Part shown: piece after piece, positions 25,053 to 35,691 of the stretch
How the letters are laid out: the number at the start of each line of letters is the position of its first letter
Position numbering within the stretch: the stretch's first letter is position 1
From: Nocardiopsis alborubida
GTDB lineage: Bacteria; Actinomycetota; Actinomycetes; Streptosporangiales; Streptosporangiaceae
Direction of reading: 5' to 3'
NCBI RefSeq assembly: GCF_012396365.1
Contig: NZ_JAAXPG010000007.1
Coordinates: 62,001-126,000, forward strand
DNA: 64,000 nt
The notes under the pieces: model-generated
The model's input: only the letters and a program-made list of their open reading frames with translations
Database searches by the model: none
Told to the model about the DNA's origin: nothing
Position numbers and translations under genes: made by a program

Positions 25053-26104
25053 GGCGCCGTGGCGGGTGTGTCGGGGAGGCCGGCCTCCCAGGGCGCGTCC
25101 GTGTGCCAGGACACGTTCAGGTACACCCACTCTCCAGCGACGATCGCACCGGGGTCCACGCGCGGCAGGTTGTCGAGGTATAGGACGTTGCCGGCTACGG
25201 CGAAACGCCTGATGCCCACCGTCGTGCGCACGAGGGTGTGGAAGGAGCCGGAGGAGGGCAGGAACGCCTGGTAGTCGGCCAGGGAGCCCAGTGTCGGCCG
25301 TCCCTCGTCCGTCGTCTTGGCGACGCGCCCGGCCATGTGGACGGTGTCGTCGACGCGGCGGATGCGCAGCGAGGACACCTCCGTGCCGCCCTCGGAGTAG
25401 GTCCAGTCGGGCACCAGCCCCGTGAACTCCAACCAGCCGGTGTCGCGGTGGCGGCGGTGCACTTGCCAGCGGTCGCGGTGGAAGGACTCCAGGTCCCCGG
25501 TGTCGAGCCGGTGCAGGTACAGGCCCTGGTGTGGGTTGACCGGACGGGACGCCTCGTCGCGTACGGGCAGCACACCGCCCACCGCGCAGGTGAAGGGGTA
25601 CTCGCGCCACAGCGCCCTGATGTCCGTCCCGATCACGAACTCGGCGTTGGCCGCCACCCTCACGAGGGCCAGCCGGATCGCGGGCCCCTCGGGTTCGGGG
25701 GGCTCCCACCCCTCGCTCTCCTGGCCTGTGATGACCACGATCTCCAGCGCCCGTGAGTCGGCCGTGCCGGTGAGCAGGGCCGCGATGAGGTCCGTGCGGT
25801 CGTGGACCTCCTCCGGCGGATAGTCCTCCAGAAGCCGGATCGTGTGGGTCTCGGGCAGGGTGACCAGGTAGGGCCCCTCGTCGGTGTCCATCACCGCCTG
25901 GAACGGATCGACCGAGAGGACCCCGGGCCCGGACCCGGTCGCCTGGCTGACCCTGCCGGGCGTTCCCGGTCCGGGACGGAAACCCGAGCGGACCCGCCCC
26001 GGACGGGTGTCCTCGCCGGTGGCTGGCGAGACCAGCAGCCCGGTGGACAGGCGTGCCTCCTGGGCGGTCATCTCGTTGACCCACGCGGGCCGACGTGTGT
26101 TCAT
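25049..26104 (-). CDS. Phage-tail-associated protein of unknown function
   Basis: 351 residues with no signal peptide or membrane helix. Mixed beta-rich sequence includes YLVTLPETHTIRLLEDYPPEEV, a hydrophilic Gly/Pro region at 30-60, and a C-terminal NVLYLDNLPRVDP / WVYLNVSWHTDAPWE segment. Its place between the distal-tail and Gp37-like genes suggests a minor tail or receptor-binding part. Overlap with the next gene is 4 bp. I do not recognise a named family. Confidence 0.6.
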   Translation of the reverse strand: MNTRRPAWVNEMTAQEARLSTGLLVSPATGEDTRPGRVRSGFRPGPGTPGRVSQATGSGPGVLSVDPFQAVMDTDEGPYLVTLPETHTIRLLEDYPPEEVHDRTDLIAALLTGTADSRALEIVVITGQESEGWEPPEPEGPAIRLALVRVAANAEFVIGTDIRALWREYPFTCAVGGVLPVRDEASRPVNPHQGLYLHRLDTGDLESFHRDRWQVHRRHRDTGWLEFTGLVPDWTYSEGGTEVSSLRIRRVDDTVHMAGRVAKTTDEGRPTLGSLADYQAFLPSSGSFHTLVRTTVGIRRFAVAGNVLYLDNLPRVDPGAIVAGEWVYLNVSWHTDAPWEAGLPDTPATAP

Positions 26105-26146
26105 GGCTGGGGAGTTCTCCTCCGTGGTCGTGGAAACGGTGTGTCG

Positions 26147-27016
26147 TCAGAGCCACGCGTCGCGCCAGACCCCGCTGAGCCGAGCGCCGGGGTCGCCGTC
26201 CGCGGTCCGGAACGTGATCTGGTTGGTGCCCGGGGCGAGGTCGAACCACCGCGAGCCCGACCGCAGGGCGGACCGGCGCGACACCGACCCCGGTGACGTG
26301 GACGTACCGAGCAGGACCGTGCGCGCGTCCACGTCGACGTCGAGCCGCTGCCCGGAGCGGAGCGTGATGTCGAAGGCCAGCTGTTCGCCGGTGACGGCGT
26401 TCTGCACCACCGGGTCCACGCAGGGCCCGGTGATCTCCCACCGTGGGGCCGTCTGGATGGTCCCGGCGTTGCGCGCGGTGAACCGGCCCCCCTGCTCCTC
26501 ACCGAAGCCGAGGGGGAAGGACAGGGGGAAGGACAGGCCCGGCGGCCGGGTGGGAGGCGCCGTGGTGGCGCGTCGCTCCTGGTGGGAGTAGCGGGTGGGG
26601 TCGGGCGCGGTCACCTGCAACGACCATTCGAAGGCGTAGGGGGTGGTGTCGCGGGTGCGGCTCCCGTCGGTGAGGCGGACGCGTACCTGGCGGGTCGCGG
26701 TGTGTTCGCGCACCACGAGGGGAAAGAGCCGTGATCCGTCGGCGAGCAGGGCGGCGAAGGTGTCCTTGGCCCGTTCCTTCGTCGCGCGCGAGGGCGCTAT
26801 CGCGACGCCCTCCAGGGTGATGACCCGCGGTGTCCGGTAACTGGGCGCGTCGAAGGCTCCGTGGCGCTGCGGGCGGTCGGTGAGGTCCACGCGCGGCGGC
26901 GGGGACCCGGTCCACCCCTCGTCACTGACGACCCACCACTCCACTCCGTGCTCGTCCCGGCGGTTGCCCGCCCAACGGCCGAGTTGGAAGACGGGCAGTT
27001 GCAGTTCCTCGTTCAT
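26147..27016 (-). CDS. Distal tail (Dit)-like phage protein
   Basis: 289 residues. An N-terminal beta domain (VDLTDRPQRHGAFDAPSYRTPRV and later ITLEGVAIAPS) is followed by a C-terminal galectin-like half (ARNAGTIQTAPRWEITGPCV, VTGEQLAFDITLRSGQ). This is the two-part layout of siphovirus distal tail proteins that cap the tail tube and anchor the tip. ATG 27016 overlaps the tape-measure stop by 4 bp, and the position directly after the tape measure is the canonical Dit position. Confidence 0.75.
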   Translation of the reverse strand: MNEELQLPVFQLGRWAGNRRDEHGVEWWVVSDEGWTGSPPPRVDLTDRPQRHGAFDAPSYRTPRVITLEGVAIAPSRATKERAKDTFAALLADGSRLFPLVVREHTATRQVRVRLTDGSRTRDTTPYAFEWSLQVTAPDPTRYSHQERRATTAPPTRPPGLSFPLSFPLGFGEEQGGRFTARNAGTIQTAPRWEITGPCVDPVVQNAVTGEQLAFDITLRSGQRLDVDVDARTVLLGTSTSPGSVSRRSALRSGSRWFDLAPGTNQITFRTADGDPGARLSGVWRDAWL

Positions 27017-28575
27017 CGTTTGCCCGCCCAGACCAGTTCGCGTTCGACCATGCGGCTGATTTCGTACTCGGACTGCCCCGCACGGGGGTAGACGTTGATG
27101 GTGACGCCTTCGGACGAGGAGGCCCTGGACATGGTCCCTGGTCCGCGGCGCCCTGCCGTGGCCGCGCCGACGACTCCGGAGGTGTCCGCCCACAGACCCG
27201 GGGACGCGGGTGAGGGCACCAGCCTGTGCATGGCCGCGTCCACTGCGGGCGCGCTGGCGTTGATCCCCCGCGCCAGACCCTCGCCCACCGCCAGTCCCAG
27301 GTCCGCCATCACGCGTGAGGGCGAGTTGATGCCCAGGGCGTCCTTGACGAAGCCGGGGATCATGTCCGTGACGAACCGTTTGATGGTGTCGACGATCCCG
27401 CTCGCGGCGTTCTTGATGCCCTGGATGAAGCCCTCGATGAGCTGCCTGCCCTTGCTCACCAGGGTCGTGCCGAGGTTGCCCAGGGCGTTCATCGCGCGGC
27501 CCGGCAGCTCCCTGACGAATTCCACCGCCTCGGAGATCCGGCCGCTGACCGCCTCGACGACCCGGGCGAACGCGTCACGGACGGTGGTGATGATGCCGCG
27601 GATGCGTCCGATGACGCTGAGGACGGTGTTTATCGCCCCCGTGATGACGGTCGTGACGGTGTTCCACACGGTCCGCACGATGGTGGCGACGGTGTTGAAG
27701 GTGGTGGAGATGATGTTGCGGATCGTGTTGACGACACCGGAGATCACCGCCTGGATGTGCGGCCACACGGTGGCGACGAGGGTGGAGATCGACGTGAAGA
27801 CGGACTGGATGACCCCCCAGACAGCCGCGATGACCGGCTGGACCACCGCGAGGACGGCGTTCAGCGCTGAGGTGATGATCTGCTGGATGTGCGGCCAGAC
27901 CGTGACCACCAGGTTGCGGATGTTCTCGAAGACGGGTTGGACCACCGACCAGATGGCCGAGAAGACGCCGGTGACGATGTTCCGGAACGTTTCGCTGTTC
28001 TGGTAGGCGGCGATGAGGCCGGCCACGAGCAGGGTGATGCCGGTGACCAGCAGGCCGATGGGGTTCATGCGCAGGACCGTGTTGAGGAGGCGCTGCGCGC
28101 CCGCCCAGAGCTGGGTGGCGACCGTGATGGCCTGCTGCACGACGGGGAGTTGGCGCATCGTGCCCATGGCGGTGAGGAGCTCGCTCCCCACGGTGCGCAG
28201 CTCGACGCCCAGGTTGCGTACCTCGGTCACGGTGCCCAGCAGGGACTCGCGCATGGACGAGACCATCGCCGGCAGTTCGGCCATGGCCCCCGCGGCGTCC
28301 TGGACCTGGCCGACCATCTCGCTGACCGAGTCGACGGTGGTCGTCACCGCGTCCCGGTAGCCGAGAACGGTGGTGACGGCCTCGGTGACGGCGGGGTTGG
28401 CGGTCTTGAAGGAGTCGACCATCTGGGTGACCTGGTCGGTGACCAGGCCGGCGAACCCCTGGCCGATGTCGTTGGTCGCCTGGCTGACCGCCTGGGAGAC
28501 GGACCGCTGCAGTTCCTGGATCAGCCCGCTGACCGCCTGTTGGGCGCTACCGGTGATGGCGGCGACTTCGCTCAA
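27013..28575 (-). CDS. Phage tail tape measure protein
   Basis: 520 residues. A helical N-terminal region rich in Gln/Ser/Val precedes hydrophobic helices near residues 170-195 (NPIGLLVTGITLLVAGLIAA). Two tandem segments repeat the pattern TVWPHIQ (NLVVTVWPHIQQII and TLVATVWPHIQAVI), and a C-terminal GINSPSRVMADLGLAVGEGL motif is characteristic of tape measures. The length is short; at about 1.5 angstrom per residue it would specify a tail near 75-80 nm. It follows the frameshifted chaperone gene, the universal siphophage order. Confidence 0.85.
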   Translation of the reverse strand: MSEVAAITGSAQQAVSGLIQELQRSVSQAVSQATNDIGQGFAGLVTDQVTQMVDSFKTANPAVTEAVTTVLGYRDAVTTTVDSVSEMVGQVQDAAGAMAELPAMVSSMRESLLGTVTEVRNLGVELRTVGSELLTAMGTMRQLPVVQQAITVATQLWAGAQRLLNTVLRMNPIGLLVTGITLLVAGLIAAYQNSETFRNIVTGVFSAIWSVVQPVFENIRNLVVTVWPHIQQIITSALNAVLAVVQPVIAAVWGVIQSVFTSISTLVATVWPHIQAVISGVVNTIRNIISTTFNTVATIVRTVWNTVTTVITGAINTVLSVIGRIRGIITTVRDAFARVVEAVSGRISEAVEFVRELPGRAMNALGNLGTTLVSKGRQLIEGFIQGIKNAASGIVDTIKRFVTDMIPGFVKDALGINSPSRVMADLGLAVGEGLARGINASAPAVDAAMHRLVPSPASPGLWADTSGVVGAATAGRRGPGTMSRASSSEGVTINVYPRAGQSEYEISRMVERELVWAGKR

Positions 28576-28606
28576 GGTGGCTCATGTCCTTTCCGGTCAG
28601 GGCGCG

Positions 28607-29289
28607 TCATGTCCCGAAGAAGTCACGCAGTTGCCGGTCGGTCGCCTCCGGCACGGTCGCGGCGGTACTTCGGCCGGGGTGGCCCTCGGGGCGGGGGACC
28701 GGGTCGGGAGGCGAGGGCGCCCTGCGCTTCCTGTCCGTGTGCGCCGAGGCGAACAGCCAGTTCCCGACCGCCTGGTGATCGGCGACCAGCGCGAGCAGGT
28801 GCTCGGCCACCCCCCACTGCGCCGCGTCGCCGTGCATGGCGCGGACCAGGGCGCTGTCGCGCGGAAGGTGGGCGAGCAGCACCCGGAGCCGTCGCGCGCT
28901 CAGCCGCCCGCGGTGGTAGTCGAGCAGGTCCACCCCGTAGACGCGCAGGAGGTCGGCTTCGATCGCCTCGGCGTGCTCGGTCAGGAGCGCGTCGAGGGCG
29001 ATCCTTCCCCCAGGCTCATCCCCGTCTGCGCTCCGTATGCCGTGAGGATCGCCTGGACGTCCTGCACGCTCACGTCGTGCTTGGCGAAGCGGGCGAACTG
29101 GTCCTCGCCCAGGAGCACCTGCAACAGGCCGTCGAGGTCGGAGGGGCCGAGTTCGGCGAGCCTGCTCGCCGCCTGCCGTGGGAGTTCGGTCGGCAGGCGG
29201 TAGACCTCGTCGTCCAGTTCGAACTCCCAGTGCTGCCCCAGCGCCTCCAGGCGCTGGGCCCGGGCGGCGTTGACGTTGAATCGTTCCAT
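28607..29289 (-). CDS. Tail assembly chaperone, -1 frameshift fusion (gpGT-like)
   Basis: Two frames overlap here. The first (28981-29289) is a 102-residue gpG-like protein starting MERFNVNAARAQRLEALGQH. The second frame, -1 relative and without an early start codon, runs from about 29010 to 28607 and continues with IALDALLTEHAEAIEADLLR, then VYGVDLLDYHRG. Slippage on GGGGGAA (29011 to 29005 on the minus strand) would fuse them into a 227-residue product. This conserved -1 frameshift between the tail tube and tape measure genes is established for siphophages; the exact slip site is my reading. Confidence 0.75.
28981..29289 (-). CDS. Tail assembly chaperone, unshifted product (gpG-like)
   Basis: The 102-residue unshifted chaperone. 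It ends MSLGEGSPSTRS just after the slippery run. In siphophages the G and GT forms are made at a fixed ratio and coat the tape measure protein during tail-tube assembly. Its ATG is 45 bp after the tail-tube gene. Confidence 0.75.
   Translation of the reverse strand: MERFNVNAARAQRLEALGQHWEFELDDEVYRLPTELPRQAASRLAELGPSDLDGLLQVLLGEDQFARFAKHDVSVQDVQAILTAYGAQTGMSLGEGSPSTRS
29005..29011 (-). promoter_or_regulatory. Candidate -1 slippery sequence
   Basis: On the minus strand G GGG GAA: the P-site codon GGG re-pairs perfectly after a -1 slip, while the A-site changes GAA to GGA. The -1 frame is open from here through 28607. Confidence 0.55.
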
Positions 29290-29333
29290 GGTCGTGGCGG
29301 TGTCCCTTGCTCGTGGCGGTGGCTGGGGGCGGC

Positions 29334-29933
29334 TCAGGTGGCGGCGGGCGCGGGCGGGGCGGCGGGTTCTTCCTCTCCGCCGTCCTGACCGGCGTCGTGG
29401 GTGAGCCAGACGACCATGTCGTGCGGGTTCTCCGAGGGGGCGATGGCCTGGAAGGTGACGTTGAGCTGCACGGCGGCGGAACGGGTGATCTGCACGTCCT
29501 CGCTCTCCGTCACCATGCCGCGGGGGATGACGAACCGGGACAGCACGCCACCGTCGGAGAACTCCACGAGCAGTGCCCGCTCGTCCGGCTGGGGAGCCGC
29601 GGAGAGGCTGGCGCGGGTCGTTCCGTTCTCGGTACTCGCCCCGGGGTCGCCGAAGAAGAAGGAGAGCGTGTCCCTGTTGATCTGGAGCAGGGCGAAGGTC
29701 ACCGTGAACTCGCGCTCGCTGTAGGCGAGCCGGACCGGCGCGGTGTGCTGCCAGGACTGCACGGCCTCCAGTGAGTCCGCCTTGGTGAAGGTCACGCCCT
29801 CCTCGTTGGTCAGTCCCAGATCACTCCACACGGGGGGCAGGTCACCGGTCGCGTCGGGGACCGGGGTGTTGGCTGGAGCGACCAGCACACGTCCCGTTCC
29901 TCCGACCCGAACCTCCTTGGTGTTCGCGGCCAT
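29334..29933 (-). CDS. Phage major tail tube protein
   Basis: 199 residues from ATG 29933, preceded by AGAGGGAG. The fold signature is that of HK97-type tail tube proteins: an N-terminal VRVGGTGRVLVAPANT, PPVWSDLGLTNEEGVTF, and an antiparallel beta core (YSEREFTVTFALLQINRD). The C-terminal tail is rich in Glu/Ala/Pro. It is the first gene of the leftward tail operon. There is no head-tail connector or capsid gene upstream, which an intact prophage would have. Confidence 0.8.
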   Translation of the reverse strand: MAANTKEVRVGGTGRVLVAPANTPVPDATGDLPPVWSDLGLTNEEGVTFTKADSLEAVQSWQHTAPVRLAYSEREFTVTFALLQINRDTLSFFFGDPGASTENGTTRASLSAAPQPDERALLVEFSDGGVLSRFVIPRGMVTESEDVQITRSAAVQLNVTFQAIAPSENPHDMVVWLTHDAGQDGGEEEPAAPPAPAAT

Positions 29934-32541
<2,608 letters not shown>

Positions 32542-32545
32542 CGGT

Positions 32546-32575
32546 GGGGCGGGGCCTCCCCGGAGGCCCCGCCCC
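32546..32575 (+). terminator. gdhA terminator
   Basis: Inverted repeat GGGGCGGGGCCTCC / GGAGGCCCCGCCCC starting 5 bp after the gdhA stop. The short centre forms a tight loop. Confidence 0.75.
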
Positions 32576-32616
32576 GTCCGGGCCCGGGCGTCACCGAGAA
32601 TTGGGAGGAGGTGGGC

Positions 32617-33348
32617 GTGTACGTCCGTGAGACCGGCGAAGCACACGCTTCTCCTGTCCTGCTGCTGCACGGCGGCGGCGTCGCGGGATGGATGTGGCGT
32701 CCGGTGCTGGAGCGGCTCGGGGGCGCGGCCCGCGCGATCGTTCCCGACCTTCCCGGCCACGGACGCAGCGCGGACGAGGCGTACCGCTCACACGAGGAGA
32801 CCGCCCGGGCCGTGGCGGAGGTCCTGGAGGAACGCGCGCCGCGCGGCGCGCTGGTCGCGGGGTTCTCCCTGGGGGCGCAGCTCACGACGCTCCTGGCCGC
32901 GACCCGGCCCGACCTCGTCACCGGAGCCGTCGTCGTGAGCGCCCAGGCCAAACCCTTCCGGTTCCCGGGCGCGACCCTGGGCCTGCTCGCCGCGACCGCG
33001 CCGCTCGCGCGACAGCGGTGGTTCGCCAGGCTCCAGGCGAAGGAGCTGTTCGTCCCGGACGAACTCCTGGACGACTACCTCCGCGACAGCGCCCGCATGA
33101 GCCGTGCGACCCTTCTCGCCAGCGTCGGCGAGAACATCCGCTTCACCCTTCCCCCCGGCTGGTCCGGTTTCGAGGGCCCGGCGCTGGTGATGGTCGGGGA
33201 ACGGGAGCGCGGACTGATGCGCGATTCCGCGCGCGGCATCCGTGACGCCCTCCCGGGCTGTCGGCTGACCTCCGTTCCGGGATGCGGTCACGGCATACCC
33301 CTCCAACGCCCGGACCTGTTCGCCCGTGTCCTGGCCGCCAGGGTGTGA
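32617..33348 (+). CDS. Alpha/beta hydrolase
   Basis: About 243 residues. It has the N-terminal oxyanion region LLLHGGGVAG, PDLPGHGRS, the nucleophile elbow GFSLG (Ser84) and a C-terminal catalytic His in PGCGHGIPL. GTG 32617 is preferred because GGAGGAG ends 6 bp upstream; GTG 32611 touches it. The substrate is unspecified. It is a short single gene between two hairpin terminators, so it has its own promoter in the 40-bp gap or is expressed by read-through from gdhA. Confidence 0.82.
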   Translation: MYVRETGEAHASPVLLLHGGGVAGWMWRPVLERLGGAARAIVPDLPGHGRSADEAYRSHEETARAVAEVLEERAPRGALVAGFSLGAQLTTLLAATRPDLVTGAVVVSAQAKPFRFPGATLGLLAATAPLARQRWFARLQAKELFVPDELLDDYLRDSARMSRATLLASVGENIRFTLPPGWSGFEGPALVMVGERERGLMRDSARGIRDALPGCRLTSVPGCGHGIPLQRPDLFARVLAARV

Positions 33349-33365
33349 GCGGCCCGTCCGGGCGA

Positions 33366-33409
33366 GGCTCCGGGGCCGGGGCGCCGACGCGCGCCCCGGC
33401 CCCGGAGCC
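33366..33409. terminator. Bidirectional hairpin terminator
   Basis: 19-bp perfect stem (33366-33384 with 33391-33409) and a 6-nt loop between the convergent hydrolase and aldo/keto reductase genes. Confidence 0.75.
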
Positions 33410-33459
33410 GTCAGGCGGGGACACCCGGGCGTCGGGGCCCGGAGGCGGTCACGCGTTCG

Positions 33460-34437
33460 TCACCACAGGTGGTGGACCTGGGGCCGGACGAGTTCGTCGT
33501 AGACCTCGGCCACCCGGGCGCGGACCTCGGGGGCGAGCGGGGCCAGCTCGGCGGCGGAGGCGTTGCCGCGCGCCTGGTCGGCGTTGCGGGCGCCGGGGAT
33601 GACCACGCTGACGCCCTCCTGGTCCAGGATCCAGCGCAGTGCGAACTGGGCCATGGTCACGCCCTCGGGCACCAGCGGGCGCAGGCGCTCCACCGCCTCC
33701 AGCCCGGTCGCGTAGTCGATGCCGGAGAAGGTCTCGCCCTTGTCGAAGGCCTGGCCCTCGCGGTTGAAGTTGCGGTGGTCGTCCTCGCCGAAGGCGGTGT
33801 CGGCGCGGAACCTGCCCGACAGCAGGCCGCTGGCCAGGGGCACGCGCGCGATGATGCCGACCCCGGCCTCGCGGGCGGCGGGCAGCACCTTCTCCAGCGG
33901 CTTGTGGCGGAAGGCGTTGAGGATGATCTGCACCGTGGCGACGTTGGGGCGGGCGATCGCGGTCAGCGCCTCGTCCACGGTCTCCACCGACACGCCGTAG
34001 GCGCGCATGCGGCCCTCGGCGACCATGGCGTCCAGGTCGTCGAAGACGGCGTCGGTGGCGATGACCCGCGCGGGCGGGCAGTGCAGCTGGACGAGGTCGA
34101 CGGTGTCCACGCCCAGGTTCTGGCGGGAGCGGTCGTTCCAGGCGCGGAAGTTGTCGGGGTTGTAGTTGTCGGGGGTCTGGTCGGCGCGGCGGCCCATCTT
34201 GGTGGCCACGGTGATGCCGGGGCGCTCCTTGAGCAGCTGGCCGACGAGCCGCTCGCTGCGGCCGTCGCCGTAGACGTCGGCGGTGTCGAAGAAGGTGACA
34301 CCGGCGTCGGCGGCCGCGTGCAGGGCGGCCAGGGCGTCAGTTTCGCTGACCTCGCCCCAGGAGGCTCCGATCTGCCAGGCGCCGAAACCGATGACGCCCA
34401 CGTTGTTGCCTGTGCGGCCGAGTACGCGTGTTTCCAT
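33460..34437 (-). CDS. Aldo/keto reductase
   Basis: 325 residues with the complete AKR tetrad: D51 and Y56 (FFDTADVYGDG), K80 (ATKMG) and H119 (LVQLHCP). The late NADPH-binding segment SVVIPGARNADQARGN is present. It reduces aldehydes or ketones using NADPH; the substrate is unknown. ATG 34437 is followed upstream by TAGGAT at a 7-bp distance, indicating a leaderless transcript. It lies convergent to the alpha/beta hydrolase gene. Confidence 0.9.
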   Translation of the reverse strand: METRVLGRTGNNVGVIGFGAWQIGASWGEVSETDALAALHAAADAGVTFFDTADVYGDGRSERLVGQLLKERPGITVATKMGRRADQTPDNYNPDNFRAWNDRSRQNLGVDTVDLVQLHCPPARVIATDAVFDDLDAMVAEGRMRAYGVSVETVDEALTAIARPNVATVQIILNAFRHKPLEKVLPAAREAGVGIIARVPLASGLLSGRFRADTAFGEDDHRNFNREGQAFDKGETFSGIDYATGLEAVERLRPLVPEGVTMAQFALRWILDQEGVSVVIPGARNADQARGNASAAELAPLAPEVRARVAEVYDELVRPQVHHLW

Positions 34438-34450
34438 GGGTGCGATCCTA
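34438..34450 (-). promoter_or_regulatory. Leaderless promoter -10 (TAGGAT) of the aldo/keto reductase
   Basis: On the minus strand TAGGAT (34445-34450) is followed by 7 bp and the ATG. There is no Shine-Dalgarno. Confidence 0.5.
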
Positions 34451-34559
34451 GGCCCTTGGGAGCGTTCCCAAATGCGCGGACGGGCCTGAGTGCCCGAGGC
34501 CCTGCCCTGTCGGGGGTGCGTCGTACCCGTGCGTGCACAGGCGCGCGGGAGGGAAGCGG

Positions 34560-35561
34560 TCAGGGCCTTCGCAGCAGGCCCAGGCCCAGGACGGTGACGC
34601 TGTGCAGAACGTAGCGGCCCTCCTGACGGCTCTGTACCAGGTCGGCCTCGCGGAGCACGCTCAGGTGCTTGCTCGCCGTGGCGGGGGAGACGGTGAGCCT
34701 GCGGGCCAGACCTGTCGTGGTGCACACCCCGCCCTCGGCGACCAGTTCCAGGAGCCGGGAGCGCGTGGGCCCCAGGAGCGGAGCGAGACCGTCGGGTCGC
34801 GGGGCCGGTCGCGCCCAGCCGGGACTGTGCTCGACCGTGTGGACCAGCACAGGCGGGAGACCGGGGTCGGCGAGCGCCACGGGCCTGCCCCAGCAGAAGA
34901 AGGACGGCAGCAGGAGCAGACCGCGTCCGCGCAGGTGGAGTTCGCGGTCGAAGGGATAGTCGATCTCCAGAACGGGCGGCCTCCAGAGCGCGGTGGAGCC
35001 CAGGGAGGCCAGGAGCGCTTCGGAGCCCCCACCCCGCAGGGCACGTGCACGGCGTGCCAGGTCCGCGTGCACCTGAGCGCGGATCCGGCTCCAGAACGGC
35101 GCGAGCGCGGCGCGCTGGTAGGTGCGCAGAGCGCCGCCGAGCAGGCGCATGGACCCGGCGTCGCCCGCGGCCAGCCAGCCGAACGACGAGGGCGGGCGGG
35201 CGTGGTCGGCCAGGATACCGAGCTCCTCGCGGATCCGGGGGACCGGCGTGGTGAGCACGGACTCGACACCGAGGTCGGGGTCGGGATCGGCATCGGTCGG
35301 GGTGAGGAAGTCGGGGCAGTAGTTCCCGTAGGGCACCAGCGCCAACAGCAACCGCAGCGCGCGTTCCCCGGGGCCGCCGTCCAGCAGCGCCCGGTGCACG
35401 GCCCCGCGCCATTCGTCGAAGAACAGGGCGCCCTGCCTGTGCTGTAGCAGGTGAAGGCTGTTGACGGTCTCCCACATGGGGTTGGCGGAGTCGGCCAGGC
35501 GAAGGCGCAGGAGGTCGTCGCTACTGAAATGAATGAGTAGCTTTGTGCTGTTTTCTGGCAT
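34560..35561 (-). CDS. ArsR-type winged-helix regulator with large N-terminal domain
   Basis: 333 residues. The C-terminal 75 residues are an ArsR-like winged helix (LLGPTRSRLLELVAEGG, TTGLARRLTVSPATASKHLS, VLREADLVQSRQEGRYVLHS). The N-terminal 240 residues begin with the IHFSSDDLLRLRLAD / MWETVNSLHLLQ pattern seen in DUF5937-type actinobacterial regulators. It is divergent from a secreted lipoprotein gene across a 130-bp relatively AT-rich gap and may regulate it. Confidence 0.82.
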   Translation of the reverse strand: MPENSTKLLIHFSSDDLLRLRLADSANPMWETVNSLHLLQHRQGALFFDEWRGAVHRALLDGGPGERALRLLLALVPYGNYCPDFLTPTDADPDPDLGVESVLTTPVPRIREELGILADHARPPSSFGWLAAGDAGSMRLLGGALRTYQRAALAPFWSRIRAQVHADLARRARALRGGGSEALLASLGSTALWRPPVLEIDYPFDRELHLRGRGLLLLPSFFCWGRPVALADPGLPPVLVHTVEHSPGWARPAPRPDGLAPLLGPTRSRLLELVAEGGVCTTTGLARRLTVSPATASKHLSVLREADLVQSRQEGRYVLHSVTVLGLGLLRRP

Positions 35562-35691
35562 TTCGGACTTCCCCACTTCCGACCACGTTTTCGCCAGGAA
35601 GAAAACATACCCACAAACCCGAAAGCGAGTGTTAATAATAACCAAGAAGGCAGCGAAGAGTGAGTGGTGCCGGAGATGGAAAGGAAATTCC

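Noticed and set aside
23446..29933. Considered a contractile (eCIS/PVC or R-type) particle.
   Set aside because: No sheath, baseplate-wedge or AAA-ATPase gene is present. The tape measure, G/GT frameshift and Dit-like protein point to a non-contractile siphovirus tail.
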